Below, piece after piece: positions 9,255 through 16,542 of a stretch of 41,075 nucleotides of DNA. How positions within the stretch are numbered: the first letter of the stretch is position 1; each line of letters opens with the position of its first letter. The stretch comes from Flavobacterium sp. (lineage in GTDB: Bacteria > Bacteroidota > Bacteroidia > Flavobacteriales > Flavobacteriaceae), in contig JAUVAS010000016.1 of assembly GCA_030591585.1 (NCBI GenBank), forward strand, positions 1 through 41,075, in the 5' to 3' direction. The notes beneath the pieces were generated by a model. The model had not been told where the DNA came from. It made no database searches and worked only from the letters and a program-made list of their open reading frames with translations. The position numbers and the translations under genes were made by a program.

Positions 9255-10043
9255 ATGTCTGTTAGAGCAAAAAAACACTTAGGGCAACATTTTTTAAAAG
9301 ATGAAGGAGTCGCCGAAAAAATAGCAAACACGCTAACTTTTGAGGGCTATAAAAATGTCTTAGAAATTGGTCCAGGAATGGGAGTCCTTACCAAGTATTT
9401 AATTGAAAAAGGTATTAACGTAATTGCGATGGAACTTGACCCAGAATCCGTTATTTACCTCGATAAACATTATAAAAACAAAAACCTTCAGGTAGTCCCT
9501 GCCGATTTTTTAAAGTTTGATCTTACTAACTTTTTCAATGGGAAACAATATGCGATAACAGGTAATTTTCCGTATAATATTTCTACACAAATTGTCTTTA
9601 AAACATTAGAATGGCGGGATCAAATTCCAGAATTTACAGGGATGTTTCAGAAAGAAGTTGCTAAGCGTATTTGTGAAAAAGAAGGCTCTAAAACCTACGG
9701 GATTATGTCGGTTTTAGTACAAGCATTTTATGATGCGGAATATTTATTTACAGTGCCTCCCACCGTTTTTAATCCTCCACCAAAAGTAGAAAGCGGTGTG
9801 CTTCGTCTAAAAAGAAAAGAGGACTACAGTCTTGCTTGTGATGAGAAAATGTTGTTTAAAGTAGTAAAAACTGCTTTTCAGCAACGAAGAAAAACAATGC
9901 GTAATAGTTTAAAAGTCTTTAATATTTCCGATAAATTAAAAGAAGACACTATCTTTGGGCAGCGTCCCGAACAACTTTCGGTTGCAGAATTTATAGCGCT
10001 CACTCAAAAATTGGAGAACGATGCAATTTCAACTAACAGCTGA
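9255..10043 (+). CDS. rsmA: 16S rRNA (adenine(1518)-N6/adenine(1519)-N6)-dimethyltransferase
   Basis: Dimethylates two adjacent adenines near the 3' end of 16S rRNA late in small-subunit assembly, using SAM. The N-terminus has the [11 protein letters not shown] signature, followed by SAM-binding [12 protein letters not shown] and the catalytic GNFPYNIS. The C-terminal helical domain includes [13 protein letters not shown]. At 262 residues the length is normal. Its last 23 bases overlap the start of mgtE, which implies translational coupling. Confidence 0.96.
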   Translation: MSVRAKKHLGQHFLKDEGVAEKIANTLTFEGYKNVLEIGPGMGVLTKYLIEKGINVIAMELDPESVIYLDKHYKNKNLQVVPADFLKFDLTNFFNGKQYAITGNFPYNISTQIVFKTLEWRDQIPEFTGMFQKEVAKRICEKEGSKTYGIMSVLVQAFYDAEYLFTVPPTVFNPPPKVESGVLRLKRKEDYSLACDEKMLFKVVKTAFQQRRKTMRNSLKVFNISDKLKEDTIFGQRPEQLSVAEFIALTQKLENDAISTNS

Positions 10044-11376
10044 TTATATTCAAAAAGTAACCCAACTCATTGTTAATAAACAAGACAATGAATTAAAGGA
10101 GTTATTGCACGAAGTTCACTTTGCCGATATTGCCGATTTATTAGAAGAAATTAAATCTAAAGAAGCTACCTACCTTATTAAATTACTGGAAAGCGAAATC
10201 ACTTCAGAAGTTTTAATGGAGCTTGACGAAGATGTTCGTGAAAAAATTCTGAATCGTCTTTCACCAAAAGAAATTGCCAAAGAAATTGAAGAAATGGACA
10301 CCGATGACGCAGCCGATGTGGTTGCAGAACTGGAAGATCATATTCAGAAAGAAGTAATTGAAAAAATTGAAGATGAGTCTCACGCATCAGATATTGTTGA
10401 GCTTTTAACTTATGACGACGATACAGCAGGAGCTTTAATGGCAAAAGAATTGGTGCAAGTAAAAGAGTCTTGGACCGTAGCAGGTTGTGTTAGAGAAATG
10501 CGGAGTCAAGCAGAAAATGTAACTAGAGTTCACTCTATTTATGTAACTGATGAGGATGGAAAATTAACAGGAAGGCTCTCATTAAAAGACCTTTTAACAG
10601 CATCTGCAAAAACACATATTAGCGAAGTATATATTCCAAAAGTGGATTCTGTTACGGTAGATACAGAAGATGAAGAAGTAGCGAGAATTATGCAAAAATA
10701 CGATTTGGAAGCAATTCCTGTTGTAGATGAAAAAGGGATTTTAGTAGGTAGAATTACCATTGATGACATTGTAGATTTTATTAAGGAAGAAGCCGAAAAA
10801 GATTACCAAATGGCGGCGGGTATTTCTCAAGATGTAGAAGCTGATGACAGCATATTACAACTAACTCGAGCTAGATTACCTTGGTTAGTATTAGGTTTAT
10901 TTGGAGGTTTGGGCAGTGTTTTTATTCTACAAGATTTTGAGAGTATTATGAATAACCCAGAATTAAAAGCCTTATTCTTTTTTACTCCATTAATTGCGGC
11001 TATGGCAGGTAATGTAGGTGTTCAATCTAGTGCTATTATAGTACAAGGGTTGGCAAACGATGTTGTAAAAGGGAGTTTATGGAGTCGGTTATTAAAAGAA
11101 GTTGGACTGGCACTTATTAATGGAATTGTACTAAGTATATTGGTAATTCTATTTGGATTTATCATGAATTATAAACTAGAATTTAGTTTAACAATTGCTA
11201 TTTCTATGCTTTCTGTAATTATTATTGCCTCTTTAATTGGAACTTTTGTGCCCATAATTCTCGATAAAAAAGGGATTGATCCTGCAATTGCAACAGGTCC
11301 GTTTATTACTACAAGTAATGATATCTTCGGAATATTTTTGTTCTTTTATATTTCTAAAATTATTCTAGGGTTTTGA
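10021..11376 (+). CDS. mgtE: magnesium transporter MgtE
   Basis: A Mg2+ channel of the inner membrane gated by intracellular Mg2+. The order is normal: an N-terminal superhelical MgtE_N domain (about residues 20-130), two CBS domains (about 135-265) and a plug helix. Five membrane helices follow from about residue 285, including the NVGVQSS segment and the conserved Asp in [13 protein letters not shown]. At 451 residues the length is standard. It starts 23 bases inside rsmA. Its stop TGA shares two bases with the TTG start of the next gene. Confidence 0.95.
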   Translation: MQFQLTADYIQKVTQLIVNKQDNELKELLHEVHFADIADLLEEIKSKEATYLIKLLESEITSEVLMELDEDVREKILNRLSPKEIAKEIEEMDTDDAADVVAELEDHIQKEVIEKIEDESHASDIVELLTYDDDTAGALMAKELVQVKESWTVAGCVREMRSQAENVTRVHSIYVTDEDGKLTGRLSLKDLLTASAKTHISEVYIPKVDSVTVDTEDEEVARIMQKYDLEAIPVVDEKGILVGRITIDDIVDFIKEEAEKDYQMAAGISQDVEADDSILQLTRARLPWLVLGLFGGLGSVFILQDFESIMNNPELKALFFFTPLIAAMAGNVGVQSSAIIVQGLANDVVKGSLWSRLLKEVGLALINGIVLSILVILFGFIMNYKLEFSLTIAISMLSVIIIASLIGTFVPIILDKKGIDPAIATGPFITTSNDIFGIFLFFYISKIILGF

Positions 11377-11771
11377 TTTCTGAACTATTCACCAAACAGT
11401 TTATGGTTCCTTCATCTGCTATCGATAGCAGGAATCACGTTAATAATTTAACCTATTTAGAATGGTGTTTAGATATTGCTGAAACCCATTGGAATTTAAA
11501 AGCTCCAAAAGATTTTCAGAAAAATTATGTTTGGTATGTTATACACCATTCTATCGATTATAAAGCAGCAGCTTTTGAAGGAGAAGCTCTAGAAATATCT
11601 ACTTGGATTGAAAAAAATGAAGGTGTAAAAAGTGAACGGCGTTATAAAATTATTCGATTAAAAGATGAAAAAATATTAATTGAAGCAAAGACCATTTGGT
11701 GCCTTCTCAATGCAAAAACACTTCGCCCAACCAAAATCACAAAAGAAATTAGTAACTTGTTTCTCAAATAA
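11373..11771 (+). CDS. acyl-CoA/acyl-ACP thioesterase, hotdog fold (4HBT family)
   Basis: A 132-residue single hotdog-fold protein of the YbgC/FadM type, expected to hydrolyse acyl thioesters. The family active-site region is visible as SAIDSRNHVNNLTYLEWCLDI, where the Asp and the HVNN stretch line the pocket. The best start is TTG at 11373, overlapping the mgtE stop. The only later ATG (11403) would remove the first beta strand. It is the first of three successive TTG-start genes. The substrate is unknown. Confidence 0.85.
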   Translation: MISELFTKQFMVPSSAIDSRNHVNNLTYLEWCLDIAETHWNLKAPKDFQKNYVWYVIHHSIDYKAAAFEGEALEISTWIEKNEGVKSERRYKIIRLKDEKILIEAKTIWCLLNAKTLRPTKITKEISNLFLK

Positions 11772-11779
11772 CAAGCATT

Positions 11780-12145
11780 TTGAAAACCATAAACATTCAG
11801 AAGAAATTTTCTAAATTCAATAAAAACTGGCATCCCCATCAGATTGCAATTGTTGATGATATGCAAGTGCTTTTAGCAAAGATAAAAGGAGAGTTTGTTT
11901 GGCATAAGCACGAAAATGAAGATGAACTATTTCAAGTGATTAAAGGAACCTTAGAAATGCATTTTAGAGATAAAATAGAAATTGTTAAAGAAGGAGAAAT
12001 CATTGTTGTCCCAAAAGGGGTAGAACATTGTCCCATAACAAAAGATGGCAAAGAGGTGCACGTATTATTATTCGAAAAACTTTCTACAGTACATACAGGA
12101 AATATAAAACACGAAAAAACAGTTACTAACTATCCAAAAATATAA
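11780..12145 (+). CDS. single-domain cupin protein
   Basis: A 121-residue cytosolic cupin. Both metal-binding motifs are present: HKHENEDELFQVIKG (two His and a Glu) and GEIIVVPKGVEHCP (third His). Similar small cupins include isomerases, dioxygenases and sugar-binding proteins, so the reaction cannot be named. The TTG start at 11780 is eight bases after the thioesterase stop. There is no ATG near the N-terminus: the first in-frame methionine lies after the first strand begins. Probably in the same operon. Confidence 0.85.
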   Translation: MKTINIQKKFSKFNKNWHPHQIAIVDDMQVLLAKIKGEFVWHKHENEDELFQVIKGTLEMHFRDKIEIVKEGEIIVVPKGVEHCPITKDGKEVHVLLFEKLSTVHTGNIKHEKTVTNYPKI

Positions 12146-12148
12146 GTT

Positions 12149-13084
12149 TTGAAAATACTTCATTTAGATCAAAATCATCCGCTACTTATCCATCAGTTAA
12201 ACGATGCGGGGTTTGTAAATGAAGAAGAATATACTTCTTCCAAACCTGAAGTCGAAAAAATCATTTCAAAATATGATGGAATTGTTATTAGAAGCCGCTT
12301 TAAATGCGATCAACAATTTATTGATGCCGCAACTAATTTAAAATTTATTGCGCGTGTTGGTGCTGGGCTGGAAAGTATTGATATTCCGTATGCAGAATCT
12401 AAAGGAATTACACTCATTTCAGCGCCCGAAGGAAATCGAAATGCTGTTGGCGAACACACTTTAGGAATGATCTTATCGCTTTTCAACAAACTAAATAATG
12501 CCGACAAAGAAGTGAAATCAGGTCTTTGGCATAGAGAAGAAAACAGAGGAATAGAACTCGACGGAAAGACAGTAGGGATTATTGGTTATGGTAATATGGG
12601 AAAAGCATTTGCAAAAAAACTTAGAGGTTTCGACTGCAAAGTAATCTGCTATGATATTAAAGATAATGTGGGTGATGAAAATTCCGATCAGGTTAGCTTA
12701 GAAACTTTTCAGAAAGAAGTAGCGATTGTAAGTCTTCACACTCCTTGGACACCATTAACTAATAAAATGGTGAATTCAGAATTTATAAATAAATTTTCAA
12801 AACCGTTTTGGTTGTTCAATACCGCCAGAGGAAAAAGTGTGGTAACTACAGATTTGGTTTCAGCCTTAAAAAACGGTAAAATATTGGGGGCTGGATTAGA
12901 TGTATTAGAGTTTGAAAAAAGCTCTTTTGAATCGTTGTTTACCTCAGAAATTCCTGAAGCACTTCAGCAGTTATTAAAAATGGACAATGTAATTCTAAGT
13001 CCTCACGTAGCAGGTTGGACGGTTGAAAGTAAAGAGAAGTTAGCGCAGGTGATTGTAGATAAAATAAGACACAAATTCCACTAA
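12149..13084 (+). CDS. D-2-hydroxyacid dehydrogenase (phosphoglycerate dehydrogenase-like)
   Basis: An NAD(P)-dependent oxidoreductase of the D-isomer 2-hydroxyacid family. The Rossmann motif GIIGYGNMGKAF is present. The catalytic triad is visible as the Arg in NTARGKSV, the Glu in LDVLEFE and the His in LSPHVAGWT. At 311 residues it lacks the C-terminal ACT domain of SerA, so it resembles short phosphoglycerate, hydroxypyruvate or glyoxylate reductases; the substrate is open. The TTG start at 12149 follows the cupin stop by three bases. It ends the run that began at serS. Confidence 0.9.
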   Translation: MKILHLDQNHPLLIHQLNDAGFVNEEEYTSSKPEVEKIISKYDGIVIRSRFKCDQQFIDAATNLKFIARVGAGLESIDIPYAESKGITLISAPEGNRNAVGEHTLGMILSLFNKLNNADKEVKSGLWHREENRGIELDGKTVGIIGYGNMGKAFAKKLRGFDCKVICYDIKDNVGDENSDQVSLETFQKEVAIVSLHTPWTPLTNKMVNSEFINKFSKPFWLFNTARGKSVVTTDLVSALKNGKILGAGLDVLEFEKSSFESLFTSEIPEALQQLLKMDNVILSPHVAGWTVESKEKLAQVIVDKIRHKFH

Positions 13085-13107
13085 TTCTCACAAATTAATT
13101 TTTCTGT

Positions 13108-13137
13108 CCTGCAAGGTTTTAAAAACCTTGTAGATCT
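13108..13137. repeat. palindromic AAGGTTTT repeat
   Basis: CAAGGTTTT at 13112-13120 is the exact inverse of AAAACCTTG at 13122-13130. This resembles a short dispersed palindrome I associate with Bacteroidota intergenic DNA. It could also act as a transcript-end hairpin for the D-2-hydroxyacid dehydrogenase gene, but no T run follows. Confidence 0.5.
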
Positions 13138-13187
13138 TTAAAAGAAATGTTTAATTTAAAAAAACGTTCAAGACAGAAAAATAAAAA

Positions 13188-13337
13188 AACGTAACAGGAC
13201 TATACACAGGTGATTACAGCTGTTGTTTTTGGCTAAAAGACGAGGAAGGGGTAACTGTAGTAGGTAAAATGGAAGCATACGATTACGAAAAATTTGGTAA
13301 GATCCTTGGGCCTAAAGGAAATAAAATTGAACTTTAG
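13188..13337 (+). pseudogene. possible gene remnant, about 49 codons
   Basis: After an in-frame stop at 13182, the frame is open to TAG at 13335-13337 and reads like real protein (TGLYTGDYSCCFWLKDEEG, later YDYEKFGKILGPKGN). It has no upstream start codon; its only ATG (13269) would leave 22 residues. I take it as the tail of a lost gene, family unknown. The remainder of the 13085-13406 gap holds the palindrome at 13108-13137 and nothing else I recognise. Confidence 0.4.
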
Positions 13338-13406
13338 GAATCAATAGATAGTGCATTTTTGTAAAATTTAGTACATTTACAATTCAACCAACAAAATCGA
13401 CTAAAA

Positions 13407-13724
13407 ATGAGTGAAGAAAACAACAACTCTTTTGAACAAGGAGCAAAAGATACAGTAAATGAGATAAAAGAAAGTTGGAATCAAGTAACTCAAAATGATG
13501 AAAACAAGAAAATATTAGCTGGGATTTTAGCACTGTTTTTGGGGTATTTAGGTATTCATAAATTTATTTTGGGGTACACCAAAGAAGGAATAATCCAAAT
13601 TTTGTTAAACTTGATTTGTGGATTAGGTGGATTAATAGGAATAATTGAAGGCGTAATATATCTCACCAAAAGCGACGAAGAGTTTTACAATACCTACCAA
13701 GCTAATAAACGTCCTTGGTTTTAA
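13407..13724 (+). CDS. TM2 domain-containing protein
   Basis: A 105-residue membrane protein. About 40 polar, acidic N-terminal residues precede a TM2 domain: two membrane helices, with the short turn GYLGIHKFILGYTKEG and the GLGGLIGIIEGVIYL second helix. The function of bacterial TM2 proteins is not settled. The next two genes (DUF2752 and a zinc-ribbon membrane protein) follow at 17 and 12 bases, so the three look like an operon. A TACATTTA at 13372-13379 could be its -7 element. Confidence 0.85.
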   Translation: MSEENNNSFEQGAKDTVNEIKESWNQVTQNDENKKILAGILALFLGYLGIHKFILGYTKEGIIQILLNLICGLGGLIGIIEGVIYLTKSDEEFYNTYQANKRPWF

Positions 13725-13741
13725 TTAACTAAGAGATTCAT

Positions 13742-14182
13742 ATGGAAATATCTATTATTCCAAATTGGATAATTATTATTTTTTCAAAAGATTCTGTAAA
13801 ACAAATACACTATAACATATTACTAAGCAATTGCCTAATTGTTTTATCATTCATTGTATTTAAAGATTCTCTTATTAATTTTCTAAATACGATACCTCAC
13901 ATCTGCTTATTTGATTATATTTTTAAAATTGAATGCCCTGTGTGTGGTACAACTAGAGCTTTTTGTGAATTATCTAAAGGTAATTTACACAATGCTTATA
14001 AATTAAATGCCCCAAGTTTATTTATTGCTTTAATATTTGTTTTTCAAATACCTCTTAGAATAATTTCTATTTTAAAAAATATAAGTATAAAAATAATTAA
14101 TAATATTTCAAGAGTTATTAATTATTTTATATTAATAGTTGTATTTTTATACTGGATATTCAATTTATTATCAACCAATTAA
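13742..14182 (+). CDS. DUF2752 family membrane protein
   Basis: A 146-residue integral membrane protein with about four hydrophobic helices. It carries the DUF2752 signature CPVCGTTRAFCEL near residue 64, with a CxxC pair followed by TRA, then a short hydrophilic stretch and another helix (LNAPSLFIALIFVFQIP). The function is unknown. It lies directly after the TM2 gene, a pairing that recurs in Bacteroidota as I remember it. The cysteine pair could bind metal. Confidence 0.82.
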   Translation: MEISIIPNWIIIIFSKDSVKQIHYNILLSNCLIVLSFIVFKDSLINFLNTIPHICLFDYIFKIECPVCGTTRAFCELSKGNLHNAYKLNAPSLFIALIFVFQIPLRIISILKNISIKIINNISRVINYFILIVVFLYWIFNLLSTN

Positions 14183-14194
14183 ATTTTAATAACT

Positions 14195-14362
14195 ATGGCG
14201 AACTTATCATGCCCAAAATGTAGTGAATTAACAAAAAAAGGGGGATATAAAACTTGGCAAATATTAGTTGCTATTTGTTTTTTTCCATTAGGATTATTGG
14301 CTTTATTAGCTGACAGAAATCCAACAACTTGTCAAAAATGTGGACATACCTGGCAGGGATAA
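14195..14362 (+). CDS. small zinc-ribbon membrane protein, BRI3/LITAF-like layout
   Basis: A 55-residue ORF beginning ATG at 14195. It opens MANLSCPKCSEL, has one hydrophobic stretch (WQILVAICFFPLGLLALLA), and closes with NPTTCQKCGHTWQG. Two CxxC pairs therefore bracket a membrane hairpin, the layout of BRI3/LITAF-type proteins whose zinc site lies at the membrane face. The start is 12 bases after the DUF2752 stop, and a strong terminator follows, so it is the last gene of the trio. The resemblance is by eye only. Confidence 0.72.
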   Translation: MANLSCPKCSELTKKGGYKTWQILVAICFFPLGLLALLADRNPTTCQKCGHTWQG

Positions 14363-14373
14363 TTTTTTTTATC

Positions 14374-14418
14374 AAACAAAAGCCTTTAAACTAAAAAAAT
14401 GTTAAAGGCTTTTGTTTT
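14374..14418 (+). terminator. strong terminator after the TM2 operon
   Basis: A perfect 16-bp stem (14374-14389 with 14402-14417, core AAAAGCCTTTAA/TTAAAGGCTTTT) with a 12-base loop and T-rich right side. Its right arm also contains the TTG that serves as the -33 box of the arsR promoter. Confidence 0.85.
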
Positions 14419-14448
14419 TAATACTATTATCGTAATATTGCAATATTA
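14412..14448 (+). promoter_or_regulatory. arsR promoter with palindromic operator
   Basis: TTG at 14412-14414, 18 bases, then TAATATTG at 14433-14440 fit the flavobacterial promoter (TTG, 17-19 bases, TAnnTTTG with one mismatch). The -7 box is the left half of a perfect 16-base palindrome, TAATATTGCAATATTA (14433-14448), a plausible ArsR operator. Bound repressor would cover the -7 box and block transcription until metalloid releases it. Confidence 0.7.
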
Positions 14449-14459
14449 AAATAATAATT

Positions 14460-14789
14460 GTGGGAGCGTCCAATTTTAATATTCATACACAAGAACAAAT
14501 AGAAATAGCAGCTTTAGCTAAAGTATTAGCACATCCTGCTAGAGTGGCTATTTTGCAATATATAAGCAATCAAGATGCATGTATTTGTGGTGACATAGTA
14601 GATAAAATTGGATTGTCTCAGCCTACCATTTCCCAACATTTACAGGTGATTAGAAGTGCTGGACTTATAAAAGGTTCTTTTGAAGGCAAGAGCATCTGCT
14701 ATTGTTTAGATGTAGACCGTTTTAAAGCATTACAAAACCTATTTAATAATTATTTTAATCAAGCAGTAAAAAGCTGTTGTGCTATCTAA
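14460..14789 (+). CDS. arsR: ArsR/SmtB-family metalloid-responsive repressor
   Basis: A 109-residue winged-helix repressor. It has LAKVLAHPARVAILQYI, then the metal-site region DACICGDIVDKIG (two Cys) followed by the recognition helix LSQPTISQHLQVIRSAGLIKG, and a vicinal Cys pair at the C-terminus (KSCCAI). As(III) or a similar thiophilic metalloid should bind these cysteines and release DNA. GTG at 14460 is chosen; it lies 12 bases after the palindromic operator. The next gene is arsM, 26 bases on, consistent with autoregulation of the arsenic operon. Confidence 0.9.
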   Translation: MGASNFNIHTQEQIEIAALAKVLAHPARVAILQYISNQDACICGDIVDKIGLSQPTISQHLQVIRSAGLIKGSFEGKSICYCLDVDRFKALQNLFNNYFNQAVKSCCAI

Positions 14790-14815
14790 TATTTAAAAAA
14801 TTAATTTTTATTAAT

Positions 14816-15703
14816 ATGAATACCGAAAAAGAACTTAAAAAAATAGTAAAAGATCGTTATGCTAAAATAGCGTTACAAGATAAAACTGTTAATGCGTCTT
14901 CATGTTGTGGAGCAACAACCCCCACCAACAAAGTCTATAATATAATGATGGAAGATTATACTGAAATGGACGGTTATAATGAAGATGCAGATTTAGGTTT
15001 GGGCTGTGGACTTCCTACTCAATTTGCGAATATTAGTACAGGAGATACCGTTATAGATTTAGGCTCTGGAGCAGGAAATGATTGCTTTGTAGCTAGGCAT
15101 GAAACGGGTGAAACAGGAAAAGTTATAGGTGTTGACTTTACTCCTATTATGATTGAAAAGGCAAGAGAAAATGCTGAAAAATTGGGATTCAACAACGTAG
15201 AATTTAGAGAAGGGGATATTGATAATATGCCCATTAGTAATAACGTGGCTGATGTAATTGTTAGTAATTGTGTGCTTAATCTTGTTCCTAACAAAGAAAA
15301 GGTCATCAACGAAATATTTAGGGTTTTAAAACCTGGAGGACATTTTAGTATTTCAGATATTGTTTTAGTGGGTGATCTCCCTGAAACTTTAAAACAAGAT
15401 GCCGAAATGTATGCAGGCTGTGTTGCTGGAGCTATTCAGAAAAACGAATACCTTAATTATATTAAAAATTCAGGTTTTAGTAATGTGGTAATTCAGAAAG
15501 AAAAAACCATTGTTATCCCAGATGATATTCTTCTAAAATATTTATCTAAAGATGAAATCGCTGCCTTTAAAAATGGTACAACTGGAATTTTTAGTGTTAC
15601 TGTTTATGCCGAAAAACCTGGGGAATTGTCCAAAAAGAAAGTTGTAAAACTATCAGAAATTCAAAATGAATCTTGTTGCGATCCTGCTGAGGGTTGTTGT
15701 TAG
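14816..15703 (+). CDS. arsM: arsenite S-adenosylmethionine methyltransferase
   Basis: Methylates As(III), making methylated and volatile arsenicals. It has the ArsM SAM-binding motif VIDLGSGAGNDCF and the conserved cysteines: CC at residues 30-31, SNCVLNL and YAGCVAGA. The C-terminus is Cys-rich (ESCCDPAEGCC). ATG at 14816 starts the usual MNTEKELKKIVKDRYAKIA; an ATG at 14777 inside arsR would add 13 unrelated residues. It is 295 residues long. It sits between arsR and arsC; no efflux pump gene (arsB or acr3) is in the window. Confidence 0.93.
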   Translation: MNTEKELKKIVKDRYAKIALQDKTVNASSCCGATTPTNKVYNIMMEDYTEMDGYNEDADLGLGCGLPTQFANISTGDTVIDLGSGAGNDCFVARHETGETGKVIGVDFTPIMIEKARENAEKLGFNNVEFREGDIDNMPISNNVADVIVSNCVLNLVPNKEKVINEIFRVLKPGGHFSISDIVLVGDLPETLKQDAEMYAGCVAGAIQKNEYLNYIKNSGFSNVVIQKEKTIVIPDDILLKYLSKDEIAAFKNGTTGIFSVTVYAEKPGELSKKKVVKLSEIQNESCCDPAEGCC

Positions 15704-15734
15704 GTTATTATTAAACCAAAAACAACATCGCATT

Positions 15735-15758
15735 GTCACGCTGAGCCTGTCGAAGCGC
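15735..15758. repeat. GCTGAGCCTGTCGAAGC repeat, left copy
   Basis: A 24-base unit with core GCTGAGCCTGTCGAAGC, 27 bases after the arsM stop region and 24 bases before the GIY-YIG start. It is 21/24 identical to the inverted copy at 16100-16123. The core resembles a dispersed repeat common in Bacteroidota and other genomes. Confidence 0.8.
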
Positions 15759-15781
15759 ATTCAAAAACACCTTATTTAAAA

Positions 15782-16540
15782 GTGAAATTTTATTACACAT
15801 ATATTCTGGAATGTTCAGATAAATCATTTTACACAGGAATGACTAGCGACCTAAACAAAAGACTAGAGCAACATCAGGCAGGGAATACTTTTGATGGCTA
15901 CACACACAGTCGAAGACCTGTAAACTTGGTTTGGCATGTACAATGTAATAATCCGAATGATGCTATTAGGTTAGAAAAACAAATTAAAGGTTGGAGTAGA
16001 AATAAGAAAGAAGCGCTTATAAATGATAATTATACTAAATTAGTTGAGTTTTTAAAGAATTATACTGAATATGGTCATCCAAATAATCGAAACAAAAAAG
16101 GGCTTCGACAAGCTCAGCCTGACAAAAAAAACATCTTAGTTCTCTGCACAGGAAACTCCTGTCGTAGCCAGATGGCTCACGGCTATCTAAAATTATTTTC
16201 AAAAGAAAAAGCTACTATTTATAGTGCTGGAATTGAAACTCACGGACTCAACAAAAAAGCAGTTTCAATTATGGAAGGTGATGGGATAGATATTTCTCAC
16301 CATACTTCAAATAATGTTACTGAATACAGTGACATCGAATTTGATATTATTCTTACGGTTTGCGATCATGCATTTGAAAACTGTCCCTTTATTCCTTCAA
16401 AAAACGCAATACGGTTACATCACAATTTTATAGATCCTTCAAAAACAACAGGCACTAAAAATGAAATTGAAAATGCTTTTTTAACTACTAGAAATGAAAT
16501 AAAAGAGTATTCTAAAAGGTTAATCGAAACGTACTTATAA
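15782..16540 (+). CDS. fusion: GIY-YIG nuclease domain plus thioredoxin-type arsenate reductase
   Basis: Residues 1-95 are a small GIY-YIG domain of the YhbQ/UPF0213 type (YTYIL, FYTGM, an Arg in LNKRLEQH, and LEKQIKGWSRNKKEALI). Residues 107-115 (GLRQAQPDK) are the translation of an inverted repeat. Residues 116-252 are a complete low-molecular-weight-phosphatase-type ArsC: P-loop CTGNSCR (Cys122, Cys127, Arg128), Cys194 and Cys201, and the Asp-Pro of FIDPSKTTG. The Cys122-to-Cys194 spacing of 72 equals that of Cys10-Cys82 in pI258 ArsC. No ATG, GTG or TTG lies between the repeat and the P-loop, so ArsC can only be made from the upstream GTG at 15782. Reduces As(V) to As(III) for ArsM. Confidence 0.85.
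   Translation: MKFYYTYILECSDKSFYTGMTSDLNKRLEQHQAGNTFDGYTHSRRPVNLVWHVQCNNPNDAIRLEKQIKGWSRNKKEALINDNYTKLVEFLKNYTEYGHPNNRNKKGLRQAQPDKKNILVLCTGNSCRSQMAHGYLKLFSKEKATIYSAGIETHGLNKKAVSIMEGDGIDISHHTSNNVTEYSDIEFDIILTVCDHAFENCPFIPSKNAIRLHHNFIDPSKTTGTKNEIENAFLTTRNEIKEYSKRLIETYL
16100..16123. repeat. GCTGAGCCTGTCGAAGC repeat, right inverted copy inside coding sequence
   Basis: The reverse complement of the unit at 15735-15758 with three differences, read in frame as GLRQAQPD between the nuclease and ArsC domains. Confidence 0.8.
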
Positions 16541-16542
16541 CG

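Larger units (their letters stand above)
15735..16123 (+). mobile_element. candidate GIY-YIG cassette between inverted repeats
   Basis: A 389-base segment bounded by inverted 24-base repeats contains only a GIY-YIG nuclease domain. It lies exactly between arsM and the first residues of the ArsC domain, where one would otherwise expect an arsC start codon. No target-site duplication was identified. That it moves as a unit is inference. Confidence 0.4.
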
